Program-made: the position numbers and the translations under genes
The notes under the pieces: generated by a model
What the model was told of the DNA's origin: nothing
The model's database searches: none
What the model saw: only the letters and a program-made list of their open reading frames with translations
Part shown: positions 34,561-43,954 of the stretch, one piece after another
Layout of the letters: each line of letters opens with the position of its first letter
Position numbering within the stretch: the stretch's first letter is position 1
From: Pedobacter terrae
GTDB lineage: Bacteria > Bacteroidota > Bacteroidia > Sphingobacteriales > Sphingobacteriaceae
Length of the DNA stretch: 64,000 bases
Direction of reading: 5' to 3'
NCBI RefSeq assembly: GCF_900100705.1
Contig: NZ_FNCH01000009.1
Span: 1-64,000 of the forward strand

Positions 34561-34989
34561 ATGACAAAAGAGACAAACAAAGTAGACCATCATTTTCTCG
34601 GTTCAGGATGGGCCTTTCCGGTTACTTTTTCGGTTGGTAACCACCAGTTGAACCTAAGTGCTTACGAAGAAAACATTAACGAATCAATTGATATCATCTT
34701 GCAGACCAGAAATGGTGAACGCTGTATGGAAGGTGGCTTTGGCGGTGGTCTGCAACAGTTTCTTTTTAAAAAAATGGACGAAACCCTGAAAGGGGAAATA
34801 AAGGAAGCCATTACTTATGCCTTAATGTATAATGAACCCCGTATTACGGTAACCGATGTAGATGTACAGTTCAGGGATATTAGGGGAGGTGTAGTAGAGA
34901 TTTTGCTTACCTACATGTATAACCAGACCAATACCCGGCACAATTATGTTTTCCCGTTTTACATTAACGAGGGAACCAATTTAATTTAA
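34561..34989 (+). CDS. Baseplate wedge protein gp25-like (Pvc9-like)
   Basis: A 142 aa GPW/gp25 protein. Landmarks are LGSGWAFPVTF, ESIDIILQTRNGERCMEGGFGGGL and EPRITVTDVDVQ. The E-R motif (GERCM) is conserved in gp25/TssE sheath initiators. It lies 4 bp after the PAAR gene. Confidence 0.95.
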   Translation: MTKETNKVDHHFLGSGWAFPVTFSVGNHQLNLSAYEENINESIDIILQTRNGERCMEGGFGGGLQQFLFKKMDETLKGEIKEAITYALMYNEPRITVTDVDVQFRDIRGGVVEILLTYMYNQTNTRHNYVFPFYINEGTNLI

Positions 34990-34992
34990 AGC

Positions 34993-37900
34993 ATGAAATT
35001 AGTTAACGCGAATAGCATCTTAAATTCAGTTGCTGAAGCCCTGCAACCGGGCGCTTCATTAATTGATGGACGGACGGAGCAAGATTGGCTCCGCTTTCTT
35101 TCTGAATTTGCTACGCTGATTAATTTCTACGATCATCATAATGCAGTACATGGTAACTGGGAACCTTTCATTCTGAAAGACCCTGTTTTTTTAATGGCCA
35201 CCATTGCCGGAACCAATTTTACTAAATTATACAATCTTTACCTGCATACCTGCCATAAACTAGAACAACAAAATGATTTAGCCGCAACTTTTAACCAGCT
35301 TTTCGATCAACTGACCAGTATCTTCATCAAGATTCAAAACTGGACGCATTATATGCAACAGTCGCCAGCTAAATATTCGCTTAAAACTTATGTAGTAGAA
35401 CAGATCAGGACCACTTTTGCTGATGCATTACAGGCTATTATCGATTTGCGGCAAGCTTTATTCAGCAGCGCTATGCTGGTAGGTTTAGTTCCTACCGATC
35501 CATCTGTTATCTGGAAATTAGATACCTACGAATACCGGATATGGAGAGAAGGAACATTTAAAGGCCCTTATTGGAAATTAATGGGTTTATTACCGGTTAT
35601 AAAAGATAATGCCATAGTATCTATTTTTAAGGCAGTAACCTATATTGGAGATGCGCTATTTAATTTTTTGCAGGTAATTGTTAAGCAGGCCAATATCGAG
35701 TACGATCGCTTATCGAAGTTAAAAGGCAGTTTTCCTGATACTACTTTGCTGCGTACCTTTGTTCATCTTTTAAACGTACAACAAACCCAGCTTAACCATA
35801 TCAGTGATAAACACTTAAGGTTTTATTACCGCGATATTTTAAAACAAACGGAGCGTAAAGCACGAGCAGACAGGGCTTATTTGACGGCTAGTTTGGCTAT
35901 CGAAACGGCTGTGGTCAATCTGCCAAAAGGAACCTTGTTTGATGCTGGTACCGATGCACAAAAGAATTCCATTGTATTTGCCAGCACCGATGATGTAATT
36001 TTAAATCCGGCAGCTATCCCTATGGCTTATACCTTATCAAGGGCACCGGCGCAAAACCAACTTTCATATCTTCAGTTACAAACAATAGCTAATCCTGGTA
36101 TGGTGCAAAAGGATCCTGCAGGTGCAGTTCTATCATGGGATACTTTAGGAAATCATCAACCCAATCCCGGCATACAACAAGCACTGGGCATAGCATTTGC
36201 TTCACCCATGTTATTGCTTAGAGAAGGTACAAGGCAGCTAAAACTATCTTTTACTTACACAGGAACGCCAGATATGAATATGCTGCGTAGCGCAAAATGT
36301 TACCTCAGTACATTAAAAGACTGGTTTGAGGTAAGTGCCGATTTTACGTCGGATGAAACGAATCCTGCACAACCTATTATCATTACAATTGTACTGCAAA
36401 GTACTGACCCTGCGATTGAACGTTTCCTGATCAATCCGGATGGTGTTGTAAGTGACTGGCCAATGTTTAAGCTGGTATTTAACCAGGTTACGCCTGCAAC
36501 CGTGGCACCACCCAAACTGCAGACCTTGAAAATAGAAGTAAATGTTACCGGTATGGAAACCTTTCAGCTCTATAACGACTACGGTGCGTTGAGTACCAAA
36601 GTGGCTTTTCCGTTGTTTGGCCCAACCCCAGCATATGGCAGTAATTTTATTATGGGGAGTGATGAAATTTTTAGCAAACCGGTTGATTCCTTAAAACTAG
36701 CATTAAACTGGTCCGCGTTACCACCAGATTTTTCATGCTACTATCAGGCTTATAACCTTTACCTCGGAAAAAAGCTTCATATAGTTGCAACACCTGAACC
36801 TTCATTTTGGGAAAAAATATTTGGAAGGAAACAACCTGATCCGGTGCCGTTTCCAGCACTAAGTGAACCCTATAATAACAAATGTTTTGTGGTGGATTTT
36901 CAGTTGCTGGAAGAAAAGAATTGGAAATCAACGTCGTTTAATACCTTGCCCGCTGTGACTAACACGCCAATAGACACGGTAACGCCTGTTACGGCCTCAA
37001 CTGCTGCCCCAGTGCCAGATCAGCCAATTACTACAGCGTCTACAAATCTGCTTTTTGTGATAGATAATGGAGAAATGGATTCTTTGAGCAGTTATGAATC
37101 TACCGGTATTCCACTTTCTGCTTGCAACCCTTACCTGCAAAACCAACCCATGAAATTTACAGAGGCCAGTACTGGCGGCTTCATCAAAATGGAACTTAAA
37201 GGGCCAGCATATGGTTTTGGTCCGGCTGTTTACCCTAATGTCGTATCAGCCGTTGCTATTTACAATTCACAAATATTGTACAATAATGAAAACGTGTCCT
37301 TTGTTGCTGCAGCACAATTGCCTTTTACACCCAAATTAAAAAGCTTTAACGCAACTTATACCGCCGCTGTTGAATATGTATTTGACAATGAAAGCAAGAC
37401 TACGGCAACGATTAAGGATTACCCTATTCAGGCTTTTTTATATACGCCTTTTGCCAATTATGGGGTGTACGATAACCAGAATCAGCCGCCCGCCCAGAAA
37501 TATACCTTAGGAGATGCTACAAACAGTCATTCTGGTATTCCCTTATATGCTTCATACAGCTACGATGGTTATTTATACCTTGCTATCGATAATTTATACC
37601 CAGCCAGCAATTTTAATATTTATGTAGAACTGGCACGGAAATATGTAATGGGAAACCCTGTTACAACAGCGGTTAGCTATTATTACCTGGGTACAGAAGG
37701 CTGGGCGCCGCTTATTGTGCTCACTGATGGAACCGATAATCTTACCTCTTCAGGTATTGTAACCTTAAACATACCAGCAAACATTACGTTAACAAGTGTG
37801 CTCATGCTTCCAAAATGTTATTGGATCGCCATTGTAGCCAATGATATTAGTCGTGTAGCCGCCACCGTTTTATTAAGCACCAATGGCATTAGTGTACAGC

Positions 37901-38694
37901 GTTTAAATACTGCCCCAAACGATGCCGTTAATATTCCGGCCATAGCGGCAAATACGATTACCAAAACCAAAGGTCCTTTACCGAAAATCAGTGCGGTGCA
38001 ACAGCCATTTCCTTCTTTTGGGGGGAATGCAGCCGAAAATGCCACAGCCATGAACTGGAGGGTGAGCAACCGGATTAAAACAAAAAACAGGGCCACAAGT
38101 ATATCAGATTACGTAAGATTGATTAAACAGGAATTTAATGACATCTACGACGCTGCAGTGATTTATAATCCGGTGTTAAAGTGTACCAACATTTATGTGG
38201 TACAGGCGGTTGATAGCTGGATGGCGCCACATGCGTTTTTTCCGATGGTAAGCGTGAGTGAAGAAGAAAATATACAACTGTATTTACAGCAAAAAACATC
38301 GGCTTTTTCTGCGATAAAAGTATCTAATCCCGATTTTCAGTCCATAACCGTTTATGCCGTAATTACCATTCAGCAGGGCTGTGAATTTTCGGCTGTTCAG
38401 CAAACTTTAACCCAGGCATTGAATATTTACCTTTCCCCATGGATTAAAAGTACCAGTAACCAGGTAGAGATTTATCAGGAGATTACCGATGTACAGGTGG
38501 CGTCGTTTATTAAAAACATAAATGGTGTAGCTGCGGTAGAAAGTGTAGCCTTTAAAACCTGGATGTACAATTCCGAACTTACCGAAACACCAGTAACTGC
38601 GAGTTTGCAAACCTGTGTTGGCCTGATAACAAAATCGGCTTTGTTTATTTCTAATCTGGTTCATCAGATCAGCCTTAATCCTTTAGCGGTATGA
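34993..38694 (+). CDS. Large baseplate wedge protein, gp6/J-like (Pvc11-like)
   Basis: A 1233 aa protein in the slot of the large baseplate J-type subunit. A helical N-terminal part (~1-300) is followed by long beta-rich insertions and Thr/Pro-rich linkers (~630-690). The C-terminal region (NRIKTKNRATSISDYVRLIKQEFNDIYDAAV) resembles baseplate J-like proteins. Its stop codon overlaps the next start (ATGA). It exceeds the usual ~900-1000 aa of Pvc11 homologs because of these insertions. Confidence 0.85.
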   Translation: MKLVNANSILNSVAEALQPGASLIDGRTEQDWLRFLSEFATLINFYDHHNAVHGNWEPFILKDPVFLMATIAGTNFTKLYNLYLHTCHKLEQQNDLAATFNQLFDQLTSIFIKIQNWTHYMQQSPAKYSLKTYVVEQIRTTFADALQAIIDLRQALFSSAMLVGLVPTDPSVIWKLDTYEYRIWREGTFKGPYWKLMGLLPVIKDNAIVSIFKAVTYIGDALFNFLQVIVKQANIEYDRLSKLKGSFPDTTLLRTFVHLLNVQQTQLNHISDKHLRFYYRDILKQTERKARADRAYLTASLAIETAVVNLPKGTLFDAGTDAQKNSIVFASTDDVILNPAAIPMAYTLSRAPAQNQLSYLQLQTIANPGMVQKDPAGAVLSWDTLGNHQPNPGIQQALGIAFASPMLLLREGTRQLKLSFTYTGTPDMNMLRSAKCYLSTLKDWFEVSADFTSDETNPAQPIIITIVLQSTDPAIERFLINPDGVVSDWPMFKLVFNQVTPATVAPPKLQTLKIEVNVTGMETFQLYNDYGALSTKVAFPLFGPTPAYGSNFIMGSDEIFSKPVDSLKLALNWSALPPDFSCYYQAYNLYLGKKLHIVATPEPSFWEKIFGRKQPDPVPFPALSEPYNNKCFVVDFQLLEEKNWKSTSFNTLPAVTNTPIDTVTPVTASTAAPVPDQPITTASTNLLFVIDNGEMDSLSSYESTGIPLSACNPYLQNQPMKFTEASTGGFIKMELKGPAYGFGPAVYPNVVSAVAIYNSQILYNNENVSFVAAAQLPFTPKLKSFNATYTAAVEYVFDNESKTTATIKDYPIQAFLYTPFANYGVYDNQNQPPAQKYTLGDATNSHSGIPLYASYSYDGYLYLAIDNLYPASNFNIYVELARKYVMGNPVTTAVSYYYLGTEGWAPLIVLTDGTDNLTSSGIVTLNIPANITLTSVLMLPKCYWIAIVANDISRVAATVLLSTNGISVQRLNTAPNDAVNIPAIAANTITKTKGPLPKISAVQQPFPSFGGNAAENATAMNWRVSNRIKTKNRATSISDYVRLIKQEFNDIYDAAVIYNPVLKCTNIYVVQAVDSWMAPHAFFPMVSVSEEENIQLYLQQKTSAFSAIKVSNPDFQSITVYAVITIQQGCEFSAVQQTLTQALNIYLSPWIKSTSNQVEIYQEITDVQVASFIKNINGVAAVESVAFKTWMYNSELTETPVTASLQTCVGLITKSALFISNLVHQISLNPLAV

Positions 38695-41051
38695 GTGAGC
38701 AGAACTTTATCATCGATCAGCCACTGCCACTCAATCAGGATTATGCTGCGCTTAAGGCAGAAGGGCTTGCATACATCCAGTTACACAGCGGACATGAATG
38801 GACTAATCTCAATAATGTTGATCCTGGGGTAACTATTCTCGAACAGGTATGTTATGCCCTTACTGAACTGGGTTATTGCAACGATTTTCCGGTTGTCGAT
38901 ATTTTAACCAATGCAGATGGAAAGCTTGAAGTAAAAGATCAGTTTTACCTGCCCAATGAAATTTTAACCACCTCACCGGTAAGCATCACCGATTACCGAA
39001 AATGCCTGATTGATGGCGTAAGCGGGGTAACTAACGCTTTGATTGTCCCTGTTCCTGGCGGCAATTATGCTTATCAGGTTTATCTGCAGGCCAATACAGC
39101 AGTTGAAAAGGAAAAATTATGCCATGCAGCCTTCATTTACCTTAACAAATGGAGAAACTTAGGTGAAATGTTTTTGCAACCGCTTTGTTTAATTGAAGAT
39201 TTTCACACCGTTGCAGGCAAAATAGAAATTGCTGATGAAACACAACTTAAAAAAATATTGGCTGAATTGCAGCAATGCGTACAGCAAGCCATATTTCCAA
39301 AAGTGGTACCCCTGGGTTACGATTCGAAAGAAACGGATGACATACTTATTGATGAGATTTTTAACGGACCGCTGTTGCAACACGGTTGGATTCCTACTGC
39401 AGCGCTTGGTGAAAAGAAAGACCAGTTACAACTGATCGAATTGCAACAACTGATCCTAAGTGTGTCAGGTATAATTGGTGTAAGTGGGCTAACATTCGAT
39501 CAGCAACCTTTAGCACAAGAAATCCATACCGGAAGTGATCATTTGTTAGCTATTAACTGGTCTAGCTCCTTAGATAATGGTCTGGAGATTTATTGTAAAG
39601 GCAGGAAGTTGTTTAGCGCAACAAATATGCTCATGTTAGCGGTTAATAGCAGCCCGCAAACACCCGGTCCGGGGCCGGTTTTTGGCGCAAGACCAAACCT
39701 GAGGATTACGATGCCTGGCGGAAGTTTCAGGGATATTAATTCTTATTATTCCATTCAAAATACTTTTCCCGAAATTTATGCTGTGGGCGCAGATACTACT
39801 GTTGATCATGCTACTGATTTTCAGGTAGCCCAATCAAGGCAGCTTAAGGGCTACTTAACACTTTTCGATCAGGTTTTAGCTAACCAGTTTTCGCAATTGG
39901 CCAATATAGGTACCTTGTTTTCCTTTAAAAATGCACAAAGCGGAACACCTTCCGACCAAGCTTTTTTTTATGATACCAAGAACCGTTTGGATGAAATTCC
40001 ATCCGAATATCCGGTGCCTTATCTTGTTTTTTCGCCAACTTATTTTTATCAATCGCTTTATTCTGTTCCACATATCAGGCCACTGTTAAAAGATAATGAG
40101 CTCTATAATTTTAGCATTGCTGCAGAAACTGAGCAGGACATGGAGTACTCGAGCTGGTTGGCTTATCAAAAAGATCCCTACAACCCTTATATTAAAGGGC
40201 TGATGGATATGGTAGAAGATGATGCCACCAACCTGTTGAGGAGGAATAGCATGTTGGATCATTTGCTGGCCCGCCATGGCGAATCACCATTGTTGATCAA
40301 TACCATTATTGACGGTTCTTATTACGCCGGAGAAAGTTTAAAAGATCAGGTAATTTTTAAAAGTCTTTACCTGCAAAATTTAGGATTACTTACTTATTTC
40401 AGGGTAAAAGCCTACAACTACATCGGCGCTAAAAAAGTAGCTGATCATTTTACTGATGTTCCTAAAGATTTTAATATCAGGATGATGGGCGGTTATATGA
40501 ACGATTTTATCTTTAATTCTGCCGCAACAGATGATGTGGAAGCACTTGATACCATTGATTTTATCCATTATTCTGCCGTAGAGCTGAAGTTAAGCCTCCT
40601 CTTTGGTTTAAAGCCGCTTTATTGTGATTTTATGGAAAATCATGCTGAAGAAACTGCATCAGCAATAGCACTAAAGCTGGCCATGTGGATGATTTTGGAA
40701 CGTAAAGGCTTAATACTGATCGAAACCGGATTGCTATCACCCTATGTTACTGTTCCCACAAGCATGGATCAGGTAATTTTGATCTTTCCGTCGTTTATTC
40801 CACAAATGAATTCCGAAGCATTTCAGGAGCGCTTAAGTTTGTTTTTAACAGAAACCATGCCCGCTCATGTTTCTTACCGCTGCCTCTTTTTAAATACCAT
40901 TTTACTGGAAATATTGATTATCGCTTATGCCGATTGGCACAATGGATTGATTTATCCTGCAAATCCTTTGAATAAAAGCGTAACTGCCAATGCCAGCAGC
41001 CTGATGAAAGTAATTAACCTCATTTATACCCAAGCAGATGCCTCAAAATAG
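38691..41051 (+). CDS. Second baseplate wedge protein (Pvc12-like)
   Basis: A 786 aa protein whose N-terminus (HEWTNLNNVDPGVTILEQVCYALTELGY) carries the D-P-G-x-T-x-L-E motif of baseplate J/gp6 proteins. It lies between the larger wedge gene and the tape-measure gene and overlaps both (4 and 14 bp). With its partner it should form the wedge heterodimers of the baseplate. Confidence 0.85.
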   Translation: MSEQNFIIDQPLPLNQDYAALKAEGLAYIQLHSGHEWTNLNNVDPGVTILEQVCYALTELGYCNDFPVVDILTNADGKLEVKDQFYLPNEILTTSPVSITDYRKCLIDGVSGVTNALIVPVPGGNYAYQVYLQANTAVEKEKLCHAAFIYLNKWRNLGEMFLQPLCLIEDFHTVAGKIEIADETQLKKILAELQQCVQQAIFPKVVPLGYDSKETDDILIDEIFNGPLLQHGWIPTAALGEKKDQLQLIELQQLILSVSGIIGVSGLTFDQQPLAQEIHTGSDHLLAINWSSSLDNGLEIYCKGRKLFSATNMLMLAVNSSPQTPGPGPVFGARPNLRITMPGGSFRDINSYYSIQNTFPEIYAVGADTTVDHATDFQVAQSRQLKGYLTLFDQVLANQFSQLANIGTLFSFKNAQSGTPSDQAFFYDTKNRLDEIPSEYPVPYLVFSPTYFYQSLYSVPHIRPLLKDNELYNFSIAAETEQDMEYSSWLAYQKDPYNPYIKGLMDMVEDDATNLLRRNSMLDHLLARHGESPLLINTIIDGSYYAGESLKDQVIFKSLYLQNLGLLTYFRVKAYNYIGAKKVADHFTDVPKDFNIRMMGGYMNDFIFNSAATDDVEALDTIDFIHYSAVELKLSLLFGLKPLYCDFMENHAEETASAIALKLAMWMILERKGLILIETGLLSPYVTVPTSMDQVILIFPSFIPQMNSEAFQERLSLFLTETMPAHVSYRCLFLNTILLEILIIAYADWHNGLIYPANPLNKSVTANASSLMKVINLIYTQADASK

Positions 41052-43842
41052 CCATAACCTGATTTCGAGACTTACATGGGATACTATGTTTGATAGCAAA
41101 GCACAAGGAGTAGCGCTGCAGGAGCGTTTAAGCAATTGGGGCGGTTTTCATCTGCAGCAAGAAATGGCCGCCGTTTTCAATAAATTTTGCCCGTCTGGAC
41201 AAACCTGGAAAATTCAATCGCTCGAACTCGATTTAGGCGTAATCCATTTCGATCAGTTAGAAACCGAACTTCCTATTAAAATTCGCCAGCAGCTGAATGA
41301 AAAACTGGTAGAAATGATTCTTTATTCGCATCAACGTGGTAAGCAGATCGAAATTCTGGATGAAAAGAGCTCACACATACAACTGATCTGGTATTTTTTA
41401 TGGAATGGGGCGCTACCATGGAATCACCATGCTGCTGATGGTTCTGTAAATCAGATGTTAACACAGCAGCTGCAACAGAATAGGGATGAGCTGTTGGATA
41501 TGTTAAAAGAATCGGGCTTTAGCTCGGAGCAGGTAAGGCGGAGGATGGCCTGGCAGTTTAATGAGCAGAATATGATCAAAATCATTGAAGCCATAGAACC
41601 CAATGTTGGTGGGCAGATCATTCTGTTTTCGAACGAACTGACTAAAATTCAGCAGAAAGAAACGGTAGTTCAGGCTGCCAGCACGACAGATTTTAAGAAA
41701 AATGTATGGTTTTGGGTGCTTAACTACCTCTTAACCGAACGCGGAACAGTATTTAACCGGATCCAATTTATGAAAAGCAGCATTGTGCAAATGGCTGCGC
41801 ATTATAACATGCAGTACGATCAGCTGTTCGAACTGATAGAGTTGGCCGTGGCAAAGTTAACCAGGAGTTTAAGTCTGCAGTCTGATTTTATCCTTACCCT
41901 GCAACTGCTGTCGAAGGAAAATAGAGACCAGCAAAAAAACAAAACCAGGCAGGTAATTGAAGATGTCGACCATTGGTACTTATTAGAAACCCTTTTTCTT
42001 GACCAAAATTTAAGGCATACATCCGGAAAAGCCGCAACATTTAATGATCTGGTTAGTGCTTTAGCCAAAGAAGATGCTGTGCGTTTTAAAACACTCATCA
42101 GTTCTTTCGGGAGTAAAAGTGATTTTTGGCTGCCTTTAATTAACGATTTATCCAGCCACAGCCTAAAAGTCGTTTTTACGGCTTTCAAATATAGTAAACC
42201 GGTAATTTTAACAGAAAGCATCATTTTCCTAAACCGGTTAATGGGCAGCGTAAAGCAGCAAACTGAACGCAATCAGTTATGGTATGAAGGTTTAATGTTT
42301 ATCCTCCGTCAGGAGAATACATCCTTCACTGAAACGGCCTTCCTTGAGGTTTTAATTACGGTTTTGGCAAAGAATAAACAGTTATCTTCCATGGCACTGT
42401 TAGATCAGTTATTGGTAGCAGAGGTGCCTGCTACGTTAAAAACATTGCGCCATACTTCGCTTTACCATCTATTAACAGCTGTTTTTAAGAAAGAAGTTTC
42501 GCGGATGCCGGTGCTGCAATTTAAAAAACACCTCGAACAACTCGTATACCTATGCCATTTGCAGGTAAAGGAAGGGATTAAAGACCGGAAAAGCTTTGAA
42601 ACCTTAAAAAATATACTTCATAATTATATTAGGCTATATCCAAAAGCCCTCAAAGAAGCGCTGATGGCTATGCCCGATGCAGAAATTTTAGCAGCAATAT
42701 TTCCAGCATCAATAAGTGGTAAAAGCCTAACCTCATTCATGCTACCTCTGGAGGTAAGCTGGAATACTTTGCAGGAAATGCCCCGGTTTAACCAATTAGG
42801 ACAAAACGAAATCTGGTTAGCTGAAATGCAACAGGAGCCTAAGAAATTACTTGAATTTGTAAGAAAAGAGATCATAACAGATCACCAGTGGCTTTGGCTT
42901 CAAAAAGCAGTCAGTTTTGATGAATTACTGCTCATCATAGGCTGTTTACATCCTAACCGCCAACCTTCATTTGATGTTTTAAGTCAGTTTTATCGCGTAT
43001 CAGGCACCATTTCATTTAGCGGTGTAACTGGCAGCGGGTTGCAGTTCCTCTTGTTTAAGAAAGTAACAAAAGCCTGGATTTCAGGCAACTGGAAATTAAT
43101 TGCTGCCGAAAGCATCTGGAACGAACTGATCTGGGAGTTGTGTGGCAAGAGGGCGATTCCTAAAGCAGTATTTATAAGCCATATGAATACACACAAGCGC
43201 GCACTACCACCACTATTACAATTGACATTCGAGTCGCTGATTGCCCAGGATCGTTCTACCACAGCATCCAATAATGAAAATCCTAAAATAAAACTTGTAA
43301 AACCCATAATGATGAAAGAAAAAACCGACAACCTGAAAGGAGGGATAAGTGTCAGAAACGCCGGATTGGTAATCATTAACAGTTACATCGCCATACTTTT
43401 CGAAAGGCTGGGCCTTATAAACGATCGTAAATTTATTACTGCTGAAAGCCAGCTACAGGCTGCACATTACCTGCAATATATGGTAACCGGACAAGAACAT
43501 ACTGAAGAATCATTTTTGCCGCTCAATAAAATCTTATGTGGCATACCGTTAACACAACCGGTAATGGAGGGAATCACTATCTCAACAGAAAATAAACAAC
43601 TCATAGAAGGATTAATAAGTGCTGTAATTAGTCATTGGCCAGCCATTGGTAGCTCTTCAATAGATGGTTTTAGAGGCAATTGGTTGGTAAGGGATGGATT
43701 ACTTACCGAAAGAGAAGACCGCTGGGAGCTAATCGTAGAGAAACGGCCGTACGATCTTTTAATTCACAAGTCGCCGTTTTCATTTTCGATCATTAAACAT
43801 CCATGGATGGATAAACCGTTGCACGTAAACTGGGCTTACTAA
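41038..43842 (+). CDS. Contractile injection system tape-measure protein (Pvc14-like)
   Basis: A 934 aa predominantly helical protein. The N-terminal block (QERLSNWGGFHLQQEMAAVFNKF, then SLELDLGVI) is characteristic of the CIS tape-measure family. The C-terminal part (AGLVIINSYIAILFERLGL) matches the end of that family. It fixes tube length during assembly. The start lies inside the previous gene (ATG at 41038), implying coupled translation. Confidence 0.9.
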   Translation: MPQNSHNLISRLTWDTMFDSKAQGVALQERLSNWGGFHLQQEMAAVFNKFCPSGQTWKIQSLELDLGVIHFDQLETELPIKIRQQLNEKLVEMILYSHQRGKQIEILDEKSSHIQLIWYFLWNGALPWNHHAADGSVNQMLTQQLQQNRDELLDMLKESGFSSEQVRRRMAWQFNEQNMIKIIEAIEPNVGGQIILFSNELTKIQQKETVVQAASTTDFKKNVWFWVLNYLLTERGTVFNRIQFMKSSIVQMAAHYNMQYDQLFELIELAVAKLTRSLSLQSDFILTLQLLSKENRDQQKNKTRQVIEDVDHWYLLETLFLDQNLRHTSGKAATFNDLVSALAKEDAVRFKTLISSFGSKSDFWLPLINDLSSHSLKVVFTAFKYSKPVILTESIIFLNRLMGSVKQQTERNQLWYEGLMFILRQENTSFTETAFLEVLITVLAKNKQLSSMALLDQLLVAEVPATLKTLRHTSLYHLLTAVFKKEVSRMPVLQFKKHLEQLVYLCHLQVKEGIKDRKSFETLKNILHNYIRLYPKALKEALMAMPDAEILAAIFPASISGKSLTSFMLPLEVSWNTLQEMPRFNQLGQNEIWLAEMQQEPKKLLEFVRKEIITDHQWLWLQKAVSFDELLLIIGCLHPNRQPSFDVLSQFYRVSGTISFSGVTGSGLQFLLFKKVTKAWISGNWKLIAAESIWNELIWELCGKRAIPKAVFISHMNTHKRALPPLLQLTFESLIAQDRSTTASNNENPKIKLVKPIMMKEKTDNLKGGISVRNAGLVIINSYIAILFERLGLINDRKFITAESQLQAAHYLQYMVTGQEHTEESFLPLNKILCGIPLTQPVMEGITISTENKQLIEGLISAVISHWPAIGSSSIDGFRGNWLVRDGLLTEREDRWELIVEKRPYDLLIHKSPFSFSIIKHPWMDKPLHVNWAY

Positions 43843-43954
43843 TATGAAAAAAATAAACGTAAATCAACTGGTTTACCAACTGGATAGTAGCTAATGCTAA
43901 TGATTTCGAACCTACATCAACATTAAATCAATTTAACGAACTAAGATAGAAATT

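Noticed and set aside
43844..43894. 16-codon frame (MKKINVNQLVYQLDSS) after the tape-measure gene.
   Set aside because: Too short, with no recognisable motif; it may be a leader peptide but nothing supports this.
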